NCBI GenBank assembly: GCA_025458125.1
Contig: JALOTA010000012.1
Span: forward strand, 1 to 38,018
Length of the DNA stretch: 38,018 nt
From: Hyphomicrobium sp.
Lineage (GTDB): Bacteria > Pseudomonadota > Alphaproteobacteria > Rhizobiales > Hyphomicrobiaceae
Direction of reading: 5' to 3'
Part shown: in pieces, positions 7,728 to 16,762 of the stretch
How the letters are laid out: the number at the start of each line of letters is the position of its first letter
Numbering within the stretch: position 1 is the first letter of the stretch
Program-made: the position numbers and the translations under genes
Notes under the pieces: generated by a model
What the model was told of the DNA's origin: nothing
Databases searched by the model: none
What the model saw: only the letters and a program-made list of their open reading frames with translations

Positions 7728-7755
7728 GGGCGCCGGTCAACCGGCGCCCTTTTTT
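7728..7755 (+). terminator. Rho-independent terminator after the permease
   Basis: GGGCGCCGG and CCGGCGCCC form a 9-bp stem with loop TCAA followed by six T residues, 30 bp past the permease stop. On the other strand it lies just beyond the cysK stop, with an A-rich upstream side, so it could also serve that convergent gene. Confidence 0.92.
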
Positions 7756-7776
7756 CATGACGTCCGAAATTGGGCG

Positions 7777-8778
7777 TCAGGTCTTTGCGGCCGGCTCGAG
7801 GAACAACTCGCTCGTATAATAGCGTTCGGCGCAGGACGGAGCGAACGTCACGACGGTCTTGCCGGTCATATTCTCGCGGGTGGCCACAGAGATAGCTGCC
7901 GCGACGTTGGCGCCCGTGGAAATGCCGCCCGGAATCCCTTCCGTCTTGGCAACGAGGCGCGAAACTTCGAACGCCTGTTCGTTCGACACCGTCACGATTT
8001 CATCGATCAGCGAGGTATCGAGAACGCCAGGCACGAAACCGGCGCCAATTCCCTGAATCTTGTGGGGACCACGGTTGCCGCCTGAAAGAACCGGGCTGCC
8101 GGCGGGTTCCACGGCAACCACCTTGAGACCGGGCTTCCTTGCTTTCAGAACGCGCCCGCAGCCGGTGAGTGTGCCGCCCGTCCCGACGCCGATGACCAGC
8201 ACGTCGATATTGCCTTGCGTGTCGTTCCAGATCTCTTCTGCCGTCGTGCGAGCATGCACCGCCGGGTTGGCAGGGTTTTCGAATTGGCTCGGCTGCAACG
8301 CGCCCGGCGTGGTGGCGACGAGTTCCGCCGCGCGTGCGATGGCAGCAGGCATGCCGCCGGCAGCCGGCGTCAATTCGAGTTCGGCTCCCAGATGGGCCAG
8401 GATCTTGCGGCGTTCGATGGACATCGATTCCGGCATCACGAGAATGAGCCGGTAGCCGCGTGCAGCCGCCACGAAGGCAAGACCGATGCCCGTGTTGCCC
8501 GACGTCGGTTCGACCAGCGTGCTCTGGCCGGGGGTGATCTTGCCCTGCGCTTCCAGCACGTCGATCATCGAAACGCCGATACGGTCCTTGACGCTGGACA
8601 GGGGATTGAAGAACTCGAGCTTGAGAAGAATGTCCGCGCGCGCGCCGGCCTGCTTGGCAATCTTTCCGAGCCGAACGAGCGGCGTATGTCCGATGGTCTC
8701 TGTGATGTTTTCATAGACGCGGCCGCGGCCCCACGTCCGGGTAGCGGCAAGAGTCTTGATCTCTGGAACCTCGGTCAT
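7777..8778 (-). CDS. cysK: Cysteine synthase (O-acetylserine sulfhydrylase)
   Basis: This PLP enzyme replaces the acetyl group of O-acetyl-L-serine with sulfide to make cysteine. The PLP lysine lies in NPLSSVKDRIG (about residue 65), the substrate loop is EPTSGNTGIGLAF, the phosphate-binding glycine loop is GVGTGGTLTG, and SAERYY is represented by SCAERYYTSELF near the C-terminus. At 333 residues it is slightly long because of about 20 extra N-terminal residues before VYENITETIGHTPLVRL. The loop GIPGGISTGAN departs from the usual GISSGA form, a minor variant. It is convergent with the permease. The 159 bp separating it from dut upstream contain small imperfect palindromes but no promoter I can defend. 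Confidence 0.94.
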   Translation of the reverse strand: MTEVPEIKTLAATRTWGRGRVYENITETIGHTPLVRLGKIAKQAGARADILLKLEFFNPLSSVKDRIGVSMIDVLEAQGKITPGQSTLVEPTSGNTGIGLAFVAAARGYRLILVMPESMSIERRKILAHLGAELELTPAAGGMPAAIARAAELVATTPGALQPSQFENPANPAVHARTTAEEIWNDTQGNIDVLVIGVGTGGTLTGCGRVLKARKPGLKVVAVEPAGSPVLSGGNRGPHKIQGIGAGFVPGVLDTSLIDEIVTVSNEQAFEVSRLVAKTEGIPGGISTGANVAAAISVATRENMTGKTVVTFAPSCAERYYTSELFLEPAAKT

Positions 8779-8937
8779 GGCCGTAGCGCTGCCTTCTGTT
8801 GGTCGAACTCATCGATCTGTGGGAATAACCTTCCGGCGTGAACGCCGCAACGCCCTCGTGAGAGAATAATCTTTCACCGCGCCGTCCAACGCCGAAACGG
8901 AAATGTCTCCATCATATCGGCCTCGGACGGTTTCCGC

Positions 8938-9468
8938 TTAGCGGGAAGTTCTTACGGGCAAACCTTTCTTTTTGGCCCTGCCGGACGGGCGGGCTGCCTT
9001 GCCGGTCGAACCGAACCCGCCGGCCCCGCGCCGGGTTTGCGACAGCCCTGCCACCGGTTCCAGTCTCACCTGCGCATGAGCGCTGACCACCAGCTGAGCG
9101 ATCCGCTCGCCGCGCCGGACCGAGAATTTTTCTTCGCCGAGGTTCACCAGCAGAACCTGCACTTCGCCTCGGTAATCGCTGTCGATCGTGCCCGGGCTGT
9201 TGAGCACCGTCACCCCGTGCTTCATGGCAAGGCCCGAACGCGGCCGGACCTGCGCTTCCATCCCCAGTGGCAGTTCGAGTGACAGACCGGTCGGAATGAG
9301 AACGCGCTTTCCGGGCGGGATCTCGACGGGCATCACCGCATCGACCGCCGCCACCAGGTCGAGCCCCGCCGCCCCCTCGGACTGCGCCTCGGGTAAAGGC
9401 AGCCCCTCGCCGTGCGGGAGAACTTTCACCCGGACCGCAACCCGGGCCGTTTTGGTTGACTTGGCCAT
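8938..9468 (-). CDS. dut: dUTP diphosphatase (dUTPase)
   Basis: dUTPase hydrolyses dUTP to dUMP and pyrophosphate, keeping uracil out of DNA and supplying the dTMP precursor. The five homotrimeric dUTPase motifs can be followed: GAAGLDLVA (I), [21 protein letters not shown] (II and III, with the catalytic Asp in [10 protein letters not shown]), [11 protein letters not shown] (IV) and [10 protein letters not shown] (V, the P-loop-like tail over the substrate). The 176 residues include a Lys/Arg-rich tail of about 20 residues after motif V, longer than usual. Its start codon directly abuts the coaBC stop, so the two are almost certainly co-transcribed and translationally coupled. Confidence 0.97.
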   Translation of the reverse strand: MAKSTKTARVAVRVKVLPHGEGLPLPEAQSEGAAGLDLVAAVDAVMPVEIPPGKRVLIPTGLSLELPLGMEAQVRPRSGLAMKHGVTVLNSPGTIDSDYRGEVQVLLVNLGEEKFSVRRGERIAQLVVSAHAQVRLEPVAGLSQTRRGAGGFGSTGKAARPSGRAKKKGLPVRTSR

Positions 9469-10695
9469 CTAGACGTCGACCTGCTCACTGGCGAGCCACG
9501 CGGCTGCCTGCTCCATTAATTGCCGCCCAACCGCTTCCTTGGACTGCGGCGGCCAGCTTGCCGTGTCTTCGCCCGTCACGAGATGCACCGTGGTCCGGTC
9601 GCCGCCGAAAGTTCCGGTGCCGGGAGAGACATCGTTGGCGACGATCCAGTCCGCGCCCTTCTCCTTGCGCTTCTTCTGGGCATGCGCGACGACGTTTTCG
9701 GTTTCCGCCGCGAACCCGATGACGAGCGCGGGCCGTCGCGAACCGCGTGCCGCAATCGCCCCGAGAATGTCGGGATTTTCGGCAAGCGACAGAACCGGCG
9801 CCACGGTGCCCTTTGCCTTTTTGATCTTCTGATCGGCCGCCGACGTCACCCGCCAGTCGGCCACCGCAGCGGCAAAGACGGCAATGTCCGCCGGCAGCGC
9901 AGTCTCCACCGCCGTCAGCATCTGGGCGGCCGTCTCAACCTTCACGACATCGACCCCCTTCGGATCGGCGATCGTCACCGGACCGGACACCAGCGTGACC
10001 CGCGCGCCAAGGGCCGCGGCTGCCGCCGCGATCGCATGGCCCTGCTTGCCGGATGAACGGTTCGCAATGTAGCGGACGGGATCGATCGGTTCGTGCGTCG
10101 GCCCGCTTGTGACGAGCACATGCCGGCCGGAAAGCGGCCCCTTCGCCGAGGGCACCACTCCGGCGAGAAGACCGAACACCGCGTCGGCGATCTCTGTCGC
10201 CTCCGCCATGCGGCCGACCCCACCTTCGCCGCGTTCGGCCATTTCACCCGTCATGGGCCCGATAAGATGAATTCCGTCGCTTTGAAGCTGCTGGACATTG
10301 CGTCGGGTGGCCGGGTGATCCCACATTCGCGGGTTCATGGCCGGCGCCGCCAGCACCGGCTTGTCGGTCGCCAGCAGGACGGCGGTGGCCAGATCGCTCG
10401 CCTGCCCTGTTGCCATTTTCGACAGGAGATCCGCGGTCGCAGGCGCGACGACGATAAGGTCCGTATCGCGCGCCAGACGGATATGGCCGATCTCGCGCTC
10501 GTCATCGAGATCGAAAAGATCGGTGAACACGCGGTCGTTCGAAAGCGCCCCGGCCGACAGCGGAGTCACGAATTTTTCCGCCGCGCGCGTTAGCACGGTG
10601 CGGACCGATGCACCCCGCTCCCGCAGCCGCCGTATCAACTCCAAACTTTTGTAGGCTGCAATGCCGCCGCCGATAATGAGAAGAACCCGCGTCAC
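9469..10695 (-). CDS. coaBC: Bifunctional phosphopantothenoylcysteine decarboxylase / phosphopantothenate-cysteine ligase
   Basis: CoaBC carries out two steps of coenzyme A synthesis: ligation of cysteine to 4'-phosphopantothenate and decarboxylation to 4'-phosphopantetheine. The N-terminal flavoprotein half (about 1-180) has GGGIAAYKSLELIRRL, the catalytic His in IGHIRLAR, and PAMNPRMW. The ligase half (about 190-400) starts VLVTSGPTHEPIDPVRYIANRSSGKQG. In the decarboxylase lid the usual ACG motif with the catalytic Cys reads MAERGEGGVGRM, so the cysteine is not at the expected place; I recall the same replacement in rhizobial homologues. GTG 10695 is the start, with GGAG six bases before it. 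The coaBC-dut order on one strand is a common pairing. Confidence 0.96.
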   Translation of the reverse strand: MTRVLLIIGGGIAAYKSLELIRRLRERGASVRTVLTRAAEKFVTPLSAGALSNDRVFTDLFDLDDEREIGHIRLARDTDLIVVAPATADLLSKMATGQASDLATAVLLATDKPVLAAPAMNPRMWDHPATRRNVQQLQSDGIHLIGPMTGEMAERGEGGVGRMAEATEIADAVFGLLAGVVPSAKGPLSGRHVLVTSGPTHEPIDPVRYIANRSSGKQGHAIAAAAAALGARVTLVSGPVTIADPKGVDVVKVETAAQMLTAVETALPADIAVFAAAVADWRVTSAADQKIKKAKGTVAPVLSLAENPDILGAIAARGSRRPALVIGFAAETENVVAHAQKKRKEKGADWIVANDVSPGTGTFGGDRTTVHLVTGEDTASWPPQSKEAVGRQLMEQAAAWLASEQVDV

Positions 10696-10873
10696 GAAAG
10701 CTCCGGCACCCTTGATGGTGGTTAATGCAGGCGGACGATCATCCGCTGCAAAAGGAAGCCTTCATTACCATGCTCCCGGGCGCCATGTGTTAAATGCGTC
10801 CCTGCGGGAAGCCATTGCGCCGAGCGATTTGCAGCACTAGCTACACGCAGTCATCAACGGAGACGATTAGAAC

Positions 10874-11383
10874 ATGACACGAGGGATCTGGCTTGGCGCG
10901 CTTTTCGTCCTGTGGGCACCGGTATGTGCCATGGCCGACGAATATGAAGCCGGCGGCATAACGGTCGCGCATCCATGGGCGCGGGCGACACCAGGCGGGG
11001 CGACGGTTGGCGCGGCCTACGCGCAGATCAAGGCAAAAGACGGTGAACCCGACGTTCTCGTGGCGGCGTCGTCCCCGGTGGCCGGCCGGGTCGAAATCCA
11101 TACGCACTCCATGGACGGAGGCGTCATGAAGATGCGCCGGATAGAAAAACTGCCGATCGCCGGCGGCGCCTCGGCCGTCCTCAAGCCGTCTGGCGACCAC
11201 ATCATGCTGTTTGACCTGAAGGAGCCCCTCAAGGAAGGGGCCCTTCTGCCGATTACGCTCGTTTTCGAGAAAGCAGGTGAGGTCAAGATCGAGGCCACGA
11301 TCGAACCGCCGGGTGCCAAGGGGCCGCACGGATTGGATGACCAACCCGGCGATCAGGGTCATTCCGGGCACGACAAACACTGA
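10874..11383 (+). CDS. Periplasmic copper chaperone PCu(A)C
   Basis: PCu(A)C proteins deliver Cu(I) in the periplasm, mainly for assembly of the CuA or CuB sites of cytochrome oxidases. The 169-residue product begins with a typical signal peptide (about residues 1-21, cleaved near AMA-DE). Its core shows the copper-binding pattern H...M ... H.M, in HTHSMDGGVMKM and later GDHIMLF. A His-rich tail (GHSGHDKH) adds a possible extra metal site. The ATG is preceded by GGAG. It stands alone: divergent coaBC lies 178 bp upstream and the aldolase is about 195 bp downstream. No Sco or oxidase gene is nearby, so the partner is unknown. Confidence 0.93.
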   Translation: MTRGIWLGALFVLWAPVCAMADEYEAGGITVAHPWARATPGGATVGAAYAQIKAKDGEPDVLVAASSPVAGRVEIHTHSMDGGVMKMRRIEKLPIAGGASAVLKPSGDHIMLFDLKEPLKEGALLPITLVFEKAGEVKIEATIEPPGAKGPHGLDDQPGDQGHSGHDKH

Positions 11384-11577
11384 GTTGTGCTGACCACGAT
11401 TGGAACAGAAACCGGTTTCAACCGATTTTGCTGTTGCCCTGTCGGAACTCGAAAATTTAAGGGTCCCGACCTCTTCAAGTGCTTGACATGCGTCAGCGTG
11501 TCCAACATCCTCCGCGCCGTCGGGAAAGGACGACCCGATCCGAAAAAAACGCTCTCGTTATAGCTCTCGAATCGCCA

Positions 11578-12345
11578 ATGCGAGAAAACGCGATCAAGGC
11601 CAGGATTGCCGCTGGCAAGCCCGTACTCAACGCGTGGTGCTCCATCGCGAGTTCGCATGTGGCGGAAGCAATTGCCCACCAGGGCGTCGACAGTGTCACG
11701 ATCGATCTGCAGCACGGCGCCATCGACTTCGCTGCCGCGTTCCAGATGTTGCAAGGTGTTTCGACCTCGCCCGCTGTTCCTCTCGCGCGCGTACCCTGGA
11801 ACGAGCCGAGCATTATGTCGAAGGTGCTCGACGCGGGCGCCTTCGGCATCATCTGCCCGATGATCGAAACGCAGGCCGAGGCTGAAGCCTTCGTAGCGGC
11901 CTGCCGCTATCCACCGCAGGGCTCACGCTCCTACGGCCCCAACCGCGTCTCTTTTTACGCTGGACCGGATTACGCGCGGCACGCCAACCGTGAAATTCTG
12001 CTGCTGGCGCAGATCGAAACGCGCCGGGCCGTCGAGAACGTCAATGCTATACTCTCGGTCCCAGGCCTCGACGGCATCTATGTCGGTCCGGGCGATCTGT
12101 CCCTCTCCTATGGCGCGGCGCCCAGCATGTCACCCACCGATCCGGTCGTCTTGAAAGCCATGGGCGAGGTGCGGGAGCGGGCCCGCGCGACAGGCCTGAT
12201 CGCCGCGATCCACACCGATGGCGCCGCAACGGCGAGACGCCGGTTCGAGGAGGGTTTCCAGTTCTGCTCTCTCCCGACCGATGTGCGGCTTCTGATCGAC
12301 GCCGTCAGAGCCGCGGTCCACACCGCCAAGTCAACCGTCCCCTGA
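11578..12345 (+). CDS. HpcH/HpaI family class II aldolase
   Basis: These metal-dependent aldolases cleave or form 4-hydroxy-2-oxo acids such as HKHD, or act as citrate-lyase-like enzymes. The TIM-barrel signature is visible: DSVTIDLQHGAIDF near the start of the barrel, RVPWNEPSIMSKVLDAGAFGIICPMIET (arginine and metal-site Glu), then AQIETRRAVENV and GIYVGPGDLSLSYG with the second metal ligand Asp. At 255 residues it matches the family. The ORF track opens at 11479; I prefer the ATG at 11578 because family members start near it, though its ribosome site is weak. No neighbouring aromatic catabolism genes identify the substrate. Confidence 0.88.
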   Translation: MRENAIKARIAAGKPVLNAWCSIASSHVAEAIAHQGVDSVTIDLQHGAIDFAAAFQMLQGVSTSPAVPLARVPWNEPSIMSKVLDAGAFGIICPMIETQAEAEAFVAACRYPPQGSRSYGPNRVSFYAGPDYARHANREILLLAQIETRRAVENVNAILSVPGLDGIYVGPGDLSLSYGAAPSMSPTDPVVLKAMGEVRERARATGLIAAIHTDGAATARRRFEEGFQFCSLPTDVRLLIDAVRAAVHTAKSTVP

Positions 12346-12428
12346 GAAGGGCTGCGTGCTTTGCGCACCGGGCGACATTTGACTACTGTCGTCCCCGAAT
12401 CTCGGTCCCGGAAACCCGGAAAATTGCC

Positions 12429-12857
12429 ATGCGAACGCTCGAGGCCGCTGTTGGCCTCCTCATCATGGTCGCGGCAGGCCTTCTGGCAGGCGGCGCGGCA
12501 TCCGCGATTGCGCCTCTCGCCCCGGCGGGACTGGGGCCGACACTGGCCCTCGCCGGAGCCGGCGCCACGATAGCCGCCCATGGAATGACGGGGCGCTTCG
12601 CACAACGCTCGTCCCCGCTTGCCGCCGGCCGCTGGCGCGCACTCTTCTATGTGCTGCTCGTCATGACGCTTGCCGCCGCTCTCCCCCTGGCCGTCGAACT
12701 TCTCGATCTGTTCTCCATCGCGGGCTTCCCCGTCGGCTACTATCTCGCAGCGCAAGGACTGCTCATTGTCTTCGCGATGATTGCATTCCGCGCCTCCTAC
12801 CACCCGGAAGAAACGGAACCCGATGCGGCGGAGATGACTACGGCCGGGGACGCATGA
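12429..12857 (+). CDS. Small membrane protein with DUF4212-like C-terminus (probable symporter partner)
   Basis: This 142-residue hydrophobic protein has about four transmembrane segments (roughly 5-27, 32-52, 72-92, 98-120) and an acidic cytoplasmic tail. Its second half, especially AGFPVGYYLAAQGLLIVF, resembles the GFPLGFW.A.QG...VF motif I associate with DUF4212. DUF4212 proteins are small two-helix proteins encoded directly upstream of VC_2705-type sodium:solute symporters. The first two helices are an addition to the usual 80-100-residue form. The stop overlaps the start of the symporter gene by four bases (ATGA), so the two are translationally coupled and likely form a complex. The family call is my own comparison by eye. 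Confidence 0.65.
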   Translation: MRTLEAAVGLLIMVAAGLLAGGAASAIAPLAPAGLGPTLALAGAGATIAAHGMTGRFAQRSSPLAAGRWRALFYVLLVMTLAAALPLAVELLDLFSIAGFPVGYYLAAQGLLIVFAMIAFRASYHPEETEPDAAEMTTAGDA

Positions 12858-14923
12858 TGTTATCGGGCATCTCCTTGCTCATTCTGAGCACCTTTATCCT
12901 GCTGCTCGCGATACTGGTGCTGGCGATCGTTGCTCGGTCGTCCGAGTTTATCGCTCATTGCCGCGGCAGCGGCGGCGCAGGCCCGCTCGCAGGCGGCCTC
13001 TCCATGGCAGGATTGTTTGCGCTGTCGGTGACGGCGTTTCTGCCGGGTCTCGTATATCAGCACGGGTTCGATGCGCTTTTGCCTTCGGCGGGAATTGCCG
13101 GCGGACTGCTGATCCTCTCCGTCCTGGTCGGTCCGGCATTGACGCGCCGTGATGCGGCGACGCTGCCTGAACTCGTCGGACAGCGCTTCGGCCGCATTGC
13201 TCGAGCTCTCACTTTGCTTGTTTCCGTGACTGCCTCGGCAGGACTGCTCATCGGGGCGTTGTCCGCGACCTCATCGCTAGCCGCCGGTCTGCTGCATTTT
13301 CCCATCGTGACGACTGCGCTGGCTTTGGCAGCTGCCATTTCGTTGATTGTCATGCCCGGAGGCTTGAAGTCGGTCATTTCCGGCAGCCGCCTCGTCGCTT
13401 TTCTTACGGGCCTTGCGCTGCTTGGCCTCTTCGGGATCGTCTGCGCCGTCTTGCTTGGCAACCCGATCCCTCCTCTCGCCTACGGCAAAGTGCTGTCCGA
13501 AATCCGTCCCGCCGAAATGGCTCTCATTGAACAGGGCGCTGTCGATTTCGGCGTCTTCAAGCCCTTCATGCGAGCGTTTCTCACGATCGATCGCCTGAAC
13601 TGGGCATTGCTCGCCATCAGCCTGATGGCCGCGGTGGCCGCGCTGCCGCCACTGGTTCAGGCGACTGGCACCTTCCTGCCGGCCAGCGCCCGTCGCGGCC
13701 TCGCCTGGACATTGACCTTTCTCGTGATCGCGCTCAGCACCGTACCGGCCCTATCGGCGTTGGCTCGCCTCGAAACGTACCGCGTCGTGGCGGCCAGCGG
13801 CAGCTTCTCCGATCTTCCCGATTGGATCCGCCGCGGATCCGAAGTCGGTGCGGTCGAATTGCATGGAACTTCGCTCGCTCTGGTCGACGCTGTCGCCCGG
13901 GACGTCGCCTCGGGCGCCGAGAGTATCGGTGGCGTTTCCACGGCGCGGGCGGATGCCGGAATCAGGGCGGAAGCACATTGGCAACGCCTCGACCCTGCCG
14001 TGCAGGAGGCCGTGCTCGATCTCGCCCGCCGTGTTCAGACACAGCCGGCGGCCCCGTTGCCGGACCGCTGGACCGTCTACGTCGATACGGTCGTGATGGC
14101 CGCAGCGACAGCGGCGGGAAACATCAGCGGCAAGCCCAACCTCGCGTCCATTGCCATCCAACCTCAATATCTGTTGCTCGCACTTCCTCACGCCGCAGGC
14201 TTTCCAGCCATCGTCTCGATCACGGTCATCGCGACCATACTCGCTGCGGGATTGATTTCAGCGGCCGCCCTCGTCTCCGTTCTCTCGTCGATGCTCGTGC
14301 GCGATGGTGTCACGGTTCTCACCGGCACCCACCTTGGCAATGGCGCAGAGGTTATGGCCGTCCGTTTGACGTCGATTGCGCTCGCCTTCGCCTTCTCGTT
14401 GGCCGCGGCGCTGATCCCTCTGACGGCCGATGTCCTCTTTGTCGTGAGCCTGACGCTGTCCGCCTGCGTTTTGTTCCCCGCGCTGGTGCTGACGCTCTGG
14501 GTCCCGCGCTGCAACGCGATCGGTTTCCTCGCCGCACTGCTCACCGGTCTCGCCATCGGCACCTATTATCTCGCGGGCACGGCGATCTACAGTGTGCCGT
14601 TCTATGAGACCTGGGCAGAACTCTCGAGCGCCGGACCCGACGCCTTCGCCGAATACGAGGAGGCCCGCGACATCTGGGTTTCGGCCGAAGGCGACGAGCG
14701 CTCGGCTGCTTTCGCCGATCTTGCCGCTCGGACCACAGGAAGCCTGTGGAGTCCGGGGCTGGCGAATTGGTTTGGCATCGCGCCCGCTGCCGTGCCCGTC
14801 ATTGCGGCGCCCATCGCGATCCTAGTCGGGATTCTCCTTGGCTTCGCCGGCGCATTGAGGCGCCGTCCGGTGAAGCGCGCGGAAGACAGCATTCCCGCTC
14901 CATCGTCACGGGTCCGGCTGTGA
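12854..14923 (+). CDS. Sodium:solute symporter family transporter, VC_2705-like
   Basis: This 689-residue membrane protein has at least 12 predicted helices. The N-terminal half shows the symporter-like order VTAFLPGLVYQHGFDALL, then TLPELVGQRFGRIARAL, then VMPGGLKSVISGSRLVAFLTG. A hydrophilic insert of about 130-150 residues (roughly 300-445, from LETYRVVAASG to LPDRWTVYVD) separates the core from the last helices, which begin with a PHAAGFPAIVS segment like that of VC_2705-type relatives of ActP. Substrate is not readable; acetate or other small acids are possible by family. It is coupled at both ends: a 4-bp overlap with the DUF4212-like gene and a 1-bp overlap with glpD. Confidence 0.78.
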   Translation: MMLSGISLLILSTFILLLAILVLAIVARSSEFIAHCRGSGGAGPLAGGLSMAGLFALSVTAFLPGLVYQHGFDALLPSAGIAGGLLILSVLVGPALTRRDAATLPELVGQRFGRIARALTLLVSVTASAGLLIGALSATSSLAAGLLHFPIVTTALALAAAISLIVMPGGLKSVISGSRLVAFLTGLALLGLFGIVCAVLLGNPIPPLAYGKVLSEIRPAEMALIEQGAVDFGVFKPFMRAFLTIDRLNWALLAISLMAAVAALPPLVQATGTFLPASARRGLAWTLTFLVIALSTVPALSALARLETYRVVAASGSFSDLPDWIRRGSEVGAVELHGTSLALVDAVARDVASGAESIGGVSTARADAGIRAEAHWQRLDPAVQEAVLDLARRVQTQPAAPLPDRWTVYVDTVVMAAATAAGNISGKPNLASIAIQPQYLLLALPHAAGFPAIVSITVIATILAAGLISAAALVSVLSSMLVRDGVTVLTGTHLGNGAEVMAVRLTSIALAFAFSLAAALIPLTADVLFVVSLTLSACVLFPALVLTLWVPRCNAIGFLAALLTGLAIGTYYLAGTAIYSVPFYETWAELSSAGPDAFAEYEEARDIWVSAEGDERSAAFADLAARTTGSLWSPGLANWFGIAPAAVPVIAAPIAILVGILLGFAGALRRRPVKRAEDSIPAPSSRVRL

Positions 14924-16428
14924 TGACAAACGCCGTCTTCGATCTTCTGGTCGTGGGTGGCGGCATCAACGGAGCCGGCATTGCCGCCGACGCGGCCGGC
15001 CGGGGACTTTCGGTCTGCCTCGTCGAAATGGGCGATCTGGCCAGTGGGACATCCCAGTGGAGTTCGAAACTTGTCCATGGCGGCTTGCGATACCTGGAAC
15101 ATTACGAGTTCCGCCTTGTTCGCGAAGCACTGGCCGAACGCGAGATCATGCTCTCACGCGCCCCGCATATCGTTCGGCCTTTGCGGTTCATCATGCCCCT
15201 CGCGCCGAGCGCGCGATCCAGCCTCAAGATCCGGGCGGGCCTCTTTCTCTATGACCATCTGGCGCGGCGCCGCCGCATCCCGCGCTCGCGGCCGGTCGAT
15301 CTTTCGTCGGACCCGGCAGGCCGCGCCCTTAGCCGCCAATTCCATCACGGTTTTTCCTATTGGGATTGCTGGGTCGATGACGCACGTCTCGTTGTCCTCA
15401 ATGCGCGGCTTGCGGCTTCTCTCGGCGCGCTCATTCGGACCCGAACGCGGCTCGTCAGCTTCGACCGAGGCGCGGATGCATGGTCCGCCACCGTTGAAAA
15501 CTCCGGCCGGCTCGACACCTATCGCGCCCGAGCGATCATCAATGCCGCGGGGCCTTGGGCCGGCGAAGTCGCCGCTCTTGAACGATCCAATATCAAATCG
15601 GAATCGACGAATGTCAGCCTCGTCAAAGGCAGTCATATCGTGGTGCCGCGGATCGCTGGCGGCGATGACGGGTACCTCCTACAAAACACCGATGGCCGTG
15701 TCGTCTTTGTCCTCCCGTTTGAAGATGCCTTCACGTTGATCGGAACGACGGATGTCCCGGTCGACGGTTCACCTGCCGAAGCGGTCTGCACCTTCGAGGA
15801 GGAGGACTACCTGCTGGCCGCCGCCAACCGTTACCTGGCCACGCCGCTGACGCGCCGCGAGATCATATGGCGGTTCGCGGGCGTCCGACCTCTTCAGACC
15901 GGCCCGGTTGGAGTAGAGCCGTCGTCGCTCAGCCGAGACTATCAGTTGGTCCAGTCGGGAAGCCGGCACGGCGAGTTCATGCTATCGGTGATCGGCGGCA
16001 AGATCACCACGTACCGAGCTCTGGCCGAAGCCGCGGTCCGGCGCCTGGAACCCCTTTTCCCCGGCCTCGCGCCGAATTGGACGGCGGCACGCCCACTGCC
16101 CGGCGGCGACATTCCAAACGAAGACTCCAGCCTTTACCTGGAAGGACTGGCCCGGCTCTACGCGTGGGTTCCCGACCCCGTCATGCACGCCCTCGTCCGC
16201 CGCCACGGTACGCTCGCACGCGAGGTCATCGGCGACGCCCGCAGGCTCGAAGACATGGGGCGCTTTTTCGCTGGAAGCCTCAGCGAACGCGAGGTCGCTT
16301 ACTTCGCCGAAAACGAGTGGGCAAAGACCCCGGAAGATGTCCTCTGGCGAAGAACGAAAGCCGGCCTTCACTTCGCATCGCAGGACGCGCGGGCTGCGGC
16401 ATCGGCAGCGATCGAGGCTCAATTGTAG
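14923..16428 (+). CDS. glpD: Aerobic glycerol-3-phosphate dehydrogenase
   Basis: GlpD oxidises sn-glycerol-3-phosphate to dihydroxyacetone phosphate at the inner membrane and passes electrons to ubiquinone. The FAD site is complete: DLLVVGGGINGAGIAADAAG, then LVEMGDLASGTSQWSSKLVHGGLRYLEHYE, the strongest GlpD signature. Later segments FVLPFEDAFTLIGTTDVPVDG, FAGVRPLQ and GGKITTYRALAE are also typical. The length of 501 residues is normal. I start it at ATG 14923, which shares one base with the symporter stop (TGATG); the ORF-track start at 14746 runs through the symporter gene. No glpK, glpF or glpR is visible, and it is unusual that its coupled partner is a symporter. Confidence 0.95.
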   Translation: MTNAVFDLLVVGGGINGAGIAADAAGRGLSVCLVEMGDLASGTSQWSSKLVHGGLRYLEHYEFRLVREALAEREIMLSRAPHIVRPLRFIMPLAPSARSSLKIRAGLFLYDHLARRRRIPRSRPVDLSSDPAGRALSRQFHHGFSYWDCWVDDARLVVLNARLAASLGALIRTRTRLVSFDRGADAWSATVENSGRLDTYRARAIINAAGPWAGEVAALERSNIKSESTNVSLVKGSHIVVPRIAGGDDGYLLQNTDGRVVFVLPFEDAFTLIGTTDVPVDGSPAEAVCTFEEEDYLLAAANRYLATPLTRREIIWRFAGVRPLQTGPVGVEPSSLSRDYQLVQSGSRHGEFMLSVIGGKITTYRALAEAAVRRLEPLFPGLAPNWTAARPLPGGDIPNEDSSLYLEGLARLYAWVPDPVMHALVRRHGTLAREVIGDARRLEDMGRFFAGSLSEREVAYFAENEWAKTPEDVLWRRTKAGLHFASQDARAAASAAIEAQL

Positions 16429-16671
16429 TCCTGGCCTGCAAATTAGGCGGCTACGGATGATTTTTCCGCTCAACTTGGCTACAACTTGAACGTCAGACAG
16501 CGCCACAAGTCGTAATGCGTCCGAAAGGGTGCCGACGCAGTCTTTTTATTTCTCACTGACATTCCACTTGGTGGAGCCAAGCCAAAAAAATGCAAAAATT
16601 ACTTAAGGTCCAAGCATAGCCAAGATAAGTAGAAATAGAAAATGAGAGGAAACGCAAAATATATCTTCGTT

Positions 16672-16686
16672 TTAACCAATGATTAA
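16672..16686. promoter_or_regulatory. CtrA-type binding site TTAA-N7-TTAA
   Basis: TTAACCAATGATTAA matches the full alphaproteobacterial CtrA consensus TTAA-N7-TTAA exactly, and its left half reads TTAACCA as in favoured sites. It lies 109 bp before the start of a secreted peptidoglycan peptidase gene. The surrounding AT richness raises the chance of a random match. Confidence 0.6.
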
Positions 16687-16750
16687 ATTTTAGCTCTGGA
16701 TGGATTTGATCCGCGTGTAGGCAGCCTCGGCGATACAAGCGCTCTACGGT

Positions 16751-16762
16751 CCCTGTACAGGG
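16751..16762. promoter_or_regulatory. Perfect 12-bp palindrome CCCTGTACAGGG
   Basis: The perfect palindrome lies 33 bp before the ATG of the M15 peptidase gene, where an operator or leader hairpin would sit. I know no regulator for it. Confidence 0.4.

Noticed and set aside
16648-16671. EcfG-type stress promoter (GGAAAC ... CGTT)
   Set aside because: The -35 differs from GGAAC and the spacing is 15 bp rather than 16-17.
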